The notes under the pieces: generated by a model
The model's input: only the letters and a program-made list of their open reading frames with translations
What the model was told of the DNA's origin: nothing
Databases searched by the model: none
Source: Burkholderiaceae bacterium
Lineage (GTDB): Bacteria; Pseudomonadota; Gammaproteobacteria; Burkholderiales; Burkholderiaceae_E
Length of the DNA: 64,000 nucleotides
Direction of reading: 5' to 3'
Assembly: GCA_024235875.1 (NCBI GenBank)
Contig: JACKLP010000004.1
Coordinates: 1-64,000, forward strand
In this document: positions 60,727 through 64,000 of the stretch, in pieces
Position numbering within the stretch: the stretch's first letter is position 1
Layout of the letters: every line of letters begins with the position of its first letter
Position numbers and translations under genes: made by a program

Positions 60727-63700
60727 ATGCGAGCAACCGATCCCCGTGAGCGCACGTCACCGCCGCGCTCTGCCCAGCAAACGTCGCGGCGCACCGCGCG
60801 CCTGCCCGCCGCGCGACACCGCGTCGCCGCCCTCGCGATCATCGCCCTGGGCTGGCCCGTATCGGGCCATGCGCAGGGCTGCGGCGCAAGCGGTGGCGCC
60901 CCGGCAGCGAGCGCCTGCGGCGATGCCCACGAGGCCGCTAGCCTCGCTCCCGTCGCGCCCTCCCGGGCGGCCGGCAATCCGGTCGATGTCGTCACCGGCA
61001 ACAAGTACCTGCGAATCGTCGACATCGCCGCCGTCGTCGACGACCGCGCCGCCGACGACACACAACATCCCCGAGACGCGGCACTCTCACCCCTTCGACT
61101 GTCATTCGCGCGGCACTACAACAGTCGCCACGCCTTTGCGCGAGGTCTCGGTGCGGGCTGGTCACACAACTGGGACACCCGCGTCGTCGTCGACCCGGGG
61201 CGGGCGCCCAGGGTGATCCAGTTGCTTCAGGCCGATGGCGCGAGACGGCTCTATCACCGTCACGCGACCGAGGCCGGAGAACCCCGTTGGCTTCCCATCG
61301 ACCCGACGCATGGCGACATCATCGCGACCCCGGGCCCGGTGCCAGCCGACGAGACCGGCGCGGCGGCCATCGCGACCGCGCGTTGGTCCTGGCGTTGGCC
61401 GAGCGGCCGTCGGCTCTTCTTCGATGCTGCGGGTCGGTTGGTGGCGATCCGCGCGCCCGATGGCGACGCACTCGCCTTGCACCACGATGCACGAGATCGT
61501 CTGCTTGGCATCGTCGATCGCCAGGGCGGCGCGATCGCGTTGCACTACCAGGGCGATCGCCTGCGCGCCGTGGGCGCCAGTGATGGCCGCGCGGTGGTCT
61601 ACGGCTACGACCGTCACGGCCGGCTCTCGAGCGCACGCTGGTTTCTGCCTGCCGCCAAGGGCGAACGCCGTGCCGTCGCGACCCAGCGCCTGCGCTACCG
61701 CGACTCGCGCGCCTGGCACCTGCTGACCTCCGTCGAGTGGCCCGACGGTCGAGCGAGCCACTATGGCTACGATGACCAGGGGCGGGCCGTCTATACCCGC
61801 ATGCCCGGGGCCGACGAGGCCGACGCCCTGCACCTCGACTACCGGCTGCCCGCAAGTCCAAAAGGGATCGGCCTGACCCGGGTGCGCCATCGCGGCGGCG
61901 TCGCGCGCTACCACTGGCGCTACGATGCGCGCGCCCACCGCCCCATGATCACGGCTGCCGAAGGCGATGCCTGTGCGCGCTGCCCGCCCGTCGGTGGACG
62001 CTACCGCTACGACGCATCCTCGCGCCTCGTTGCGGCCGGCAAGCAGCGTCTGCGGCGCGACCCGGCTGGTCGGATCGTGGCGGTGCGTCTCGACCCCGGC
62101 CGCGCTTCGCCGGCATCGCATGCCGGATCGGCGCGCATCGACTACGACGCGGAACCGACGGGCCGCGGACGGTCCCCGGCCCCTGGGTTGCCATCGCGGC
62201 TCGAGATCCCCAGCGTGCGCCCTGGACACCGCCACCGAGTCCAGGTGCGGCGTGACGCGCGCGGGCGACCGATCGAGATTCTCGAGCACGGGCACGCATG
62301 GGGGCCCGCGGGCGAAACGCGCGTGCTGTCGCGGCGAACCGGGTACCGCTACCACGATCGCGGGCCCGCCAGCGGCAAGCTGGCCGCCATCCTGCGAAAC
62401 GGCCGCCTCGCGCGACGCTACCTGTACGACGAGCACCGGCGTCTCGTCACGGTCGAGTTCCACGATGTTTCGGGTGGCGCGGGCGTCGCGGCTGCGGCGT
62501 TGCATCCGGTCGAGCGCCGTCGGGTCACCGACCGTCCGGCCCGCGCCGGCGGGCTCGCCGGCGTGCGACCCGGGTCGGACGGGTCGCGACCGGCGTCGGA
62601 CGGGTCGCGCACGCGGACGCGACGACTGATGCCGCAGGCATTGCTCGTCGCGCAACGCGGGCGCCGCGTCCTCGTCGACGGCGCGGGACGGGTCACGCGA
62701 TTCTGGTACGACGACTTCGGGCGTCTGGCGGCCGAGCGCGGCCCCGTGCGTGGCGAGCGCCACTACCGCTATGACGCGCTCGACCGGCTCATCGGGATCG
62801 ATGCCGGTCGCGACGCGATGGTCCGACTCGAGCGCGACGCGCTCGGGCGTATCGTCTCGCGTCGACGTCGCCTGCGAAACGCAATCGACGAGAGCCGTTT
62901 CGGCTATGTCGCCGAGCGACTGGTCACGGTGCGACACCTTCTCCAGCAGAGCGATCGCCATCATGACGCACACGGGCGCCTGCAACGCGTCGAGGACCGA
63001 ATTGCGGGCCATGCGTATGTACAGACATTCGCGCGTGGGCGCGACGGGCGATTGCTTCGCCACCGACTTCCCGACGGTAGCGTGCTTCGCCATGGCTACG
63101 ACCACCAGGGCCGGCCAGCGCGGCTCGACTGGATTTCGGTCGACGGCAGGGTGCGCCCGATCGTGAGCGCGGTCCGCGGACTTCGCGCCGGGGTCGGTCG
63201 CATCGATGCCGCCGGCTTGCGATTGGGCAACGGCATCGCTCGCATCGTCGAGCGCGGGCCCGACGGTCGCTTGCAATCCTTGGCATGGATCGACGATCCC
63301 CGCCGAAGCCAGCCGGCATCGATCGCCTCGGCGGCGGGTAGCGGTTTGCCGGCCTGGCGCTATCGATGGTCCGCGGCCGGACGCCTGGTCGAGACCGACG
63401 CGCCTGGCGAACACGACCGCTACGCTTACGACGCCATGGGTCGGATCCGGGTCCATCGGCGCGATACGGGAGCGGGGCGCATCGCCGTTGCCTATTTCGT
63501 GCACGGCCTGGCGGGCGACCTGTTGCGACGTCGCACGCTCTCGGGTCGCGACCTCGATATCCGCGCACGCCATGATCGGGGCGCGCGTGAGCCCTGGGGC
63601 TTGCCGCCTACCCATGCCGGGCGGCGCCTGCACTATGGCGCAGGCGCGCGCATCGCGCGCGTCGACGACGCGTCCGGACGACCGATCGCGCGCTATCGGT

Positions 63701-64000
63701 ACAACGCCTTCGGCGAGCGGGTCGAGAAGCTGCGCTACGACAAGCACGGACGGGTCATCGGCGGTACTCGCTTCCTGTACCACCGGCGCCGGCTGCTGGC
63801 CGAACTGGCCCTCGATGGCAGCGTACGTCGGATCTACATCTACTGGGCGGGACAGCTGGTGGCGTGCCTGGACTACCCGGGGCGGCCGCAGCTTGCGGCC
63901 GCGGGCCGGCGCGATGGGCCCGGGTCCGCCGCGGGTCCGTCGCTGTACTACTTCCACGGCGATCATCTCGGGACGCCGTGGGCGGTGACCGACGCTGCCG
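60727..64000 (+). CDS. RHS/YD-repeat protein with signal peptide (partial, C-terminus off window)
   Basis: The frame is open from the ATG at 60727 for 1091 codons to the window end. A Sec-type signal (HRVAALAIIALGWPVSGHAQ, preceded by an unusually long Arg-rich head) is followed by a DUF6531-like start (GNPVDVVTGNKYLR), then about 20 YD repeats of the type YRYDALDRL, YGYDDQGR and RYNAFGERVEKLRYDKHGRV. The last visible segment, LYYFHGDHLGTPWAVTD, is the RHS core motif that immediately precedes the variable, often toxic, C-terminal tip in polymorphic toxins. Composition is very rich in Arg and His. The toxin domain and immunity gene, if any, lie to the right. Confidence 0.88.
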   Translation, partial: MRATDPRERTSPPRSAQQTSRRTARLPAARHRVAALAIIALGWPVSGHAQGCGASGGAPAASACGDAHEAASLAPVAPSRAAGNPVDVVTGNKYLRIVDIAAVVDDRAADDTQHPRDAALSPLRLSFARHYNSRHAFARGLGAGWSHNWDTRVVVDPGRAPRVIQLLQADGARRLYHRHATEAGEPRWLPIDPTHGDIIATPGPVPADETGAAAIATARWSWRWPSGRRLFFDAAGRLVAIRAPDGDALALHHDARDRLLGIVDRQGGAIALHYQGDRLRAVGASDGRAVVYGYDRHGRLSSARWFLPAAKGERRAVATQRLRYRDSRAWHLLTSVEWPDGRASHYGYDDQGRAVYTRMPGADEADALHLDYRLPASPKGIGLTRVRHRGGVARYHWRYDARAHRPMITAAEGDACARCPPVGGRYRYDASSRLVAAGKQRLRRDPAGRIVAVRLDPGRASPASHAGSARIDYDAEPTGRGRSPAPGLPSRLEIPSVRPGHRHRVQVRRDARGRPIEILEHGHAWGPAGETRVLSRRTGYRYHDRGPASGKLAAILRNGRLARRYLYDEHRRLVTVEFHDVSGGAGVAAAALHPVERRRVTDRPARAGGLAGVRPGSDGSRPASDGSRTRTRRLMPQALLVAQRGRRVLVDGAGRVTRFWYDDFGRLAAERGPVRGERHYRYDALDRLIGIDAGRDAMVRLERDALGRIVSRRRRLRNAIDESRFGYVAERLVTVRHLLQQSDRHHDAHGRLQRVEDRIAGHAYVQTFARGRDGRLLRHRLPDGSVLRHGYDHQGRPARLDWISVDGRVRPIVSAVRGLRAGVGRIDAAGLRLGNGIARIVERGPDGRLQSLAWIDDPRRSQPASIASAAGSGLPAWRYRWSAAGRLVETDAPGEHDRYAYDAMGRIRVHRRDTGAGRIAVAYFVHGLAGDLLRRRTLSGRDLDIRARHDRGAREPWGLPPTHAGRRLHYGAGARIARVDDASGRPIARYRYNAFGERVEKLRYDKHGRVIGGTRFLYHRRRLLAELALDGSVRRIYIYWAGQLVACLDYPGRPQLAAAGRRDGPGSAAGPSLYYFHGDHLGTPWAVTDAA

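Noticed and set aside
61162..63966. 934-codon open frame antisense to the RHS gene
   Set aside because: The opposite strand encodes consistent YD repeats; the antisense product has no domain and skewed composition.

Overview
The window is GC-rich, densely coded bacterial DNA and almost certainly belongs to a betaproteobacterium of the order Burkholderiales. The evidence is family content and gene order: DUF3567 and DUF1840 proteins, a TorF/TIGR02001-glnK-amtB nitrogen operon, the gshA-gshB-EIIA-HPr-EI block, UbiK, a BPSS1780-type (DUF2189) membrane protein and one-piece cobalamin-dependent MetH. I cannot name the genus. No rRNA, tRNA, CRISPR array or insertion sequence was recognised. Two large proteins run off the ends: an Ig-repeat adhesin on the minus strand (left) and an RHS/YD-repeat protein on the plus strand (right).

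Layout. 1-2417: N-terminal part of a type-I-secretion-like adhesin with at least six ~97-residue Ig-like repeats. 2891-3657: DUF3567 and rhodanese proteins. 3719-10075: a divergent catabolic module, with TRAP permeases DctM/DctQ on the minus strand and a Rieske oxygenase, a glutamine-synthetase-family ligase, an adrenodoxin-type ferredoxin and the TRAP binding protein on the plus strand. 10948-13543: a NarL-type response regulator and its 7TM sensor kinase. 13700-17136: secreted orphan, EamA transporter, CbiX-like chelatase, YcgR-like PilZ protein and FAH-family hydrolase. 17556-21473: MetH. 21599-28205: GFA protein, LysR regulator divergent from a Tat-exported Acg-type nitroreductase, DHH phosphoesterase, glutathione reductase and a BenE-type transporter. 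28299-30551: DUF1840, a lipoprotein and an MFS transporter.

30612-40639 is a second catabolic block: CaiB-type racemase/CoA-transferase, HMG-CoA-lyase-like enzyme, biotin carboxylase and carboxyltransferase subunits, and PaaK-like CoA ligase (minus strand), facing a Baeyer-Villiger monooxygenase and an isovaleryl-CoA-dehydrogenase-like enzyme. The last two genes appear joined by a deletion that removed the 3' end of one and the 5' end of the other. The set resembles leucine/isoprenoid-type degradation (activation, dehydrogenation, beta-carboxylation, retro-aldol cleavage), possibly fed by a ketone-oxidising step.

40816-47477: tryptophanase, ribokinase-like kinase, MFS, SDR reductase, ComM/YifB ATPase and UbiK. 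47599-50436: torF-glnK-amtB with two palindromic NtrC-like sites seven helical turns apart, a -24/-12 promoter and a strong terminator. 50535-55260: glutathione synthesis genes coupled to a regulatory phosphotransferase chain. 55312-60414: diguanylate cyclase, cupin plus enoyl-CoA hydratase, a RuBisCO-like protein, a 66-residue small protein and a DUF2189 membrane protein. 60727-end: the RHS protein, cut just at the core where a variable C-terminal toxin would normally begin.

The most interesting loci are the Rieske/ligase/ferredoxin/TRAP module, the carboxylase/BVMO cluster with its broken junction, the RuBisCO-like protein with an altered metal-site residue, and the clear NtrC/sigma-54 control region.
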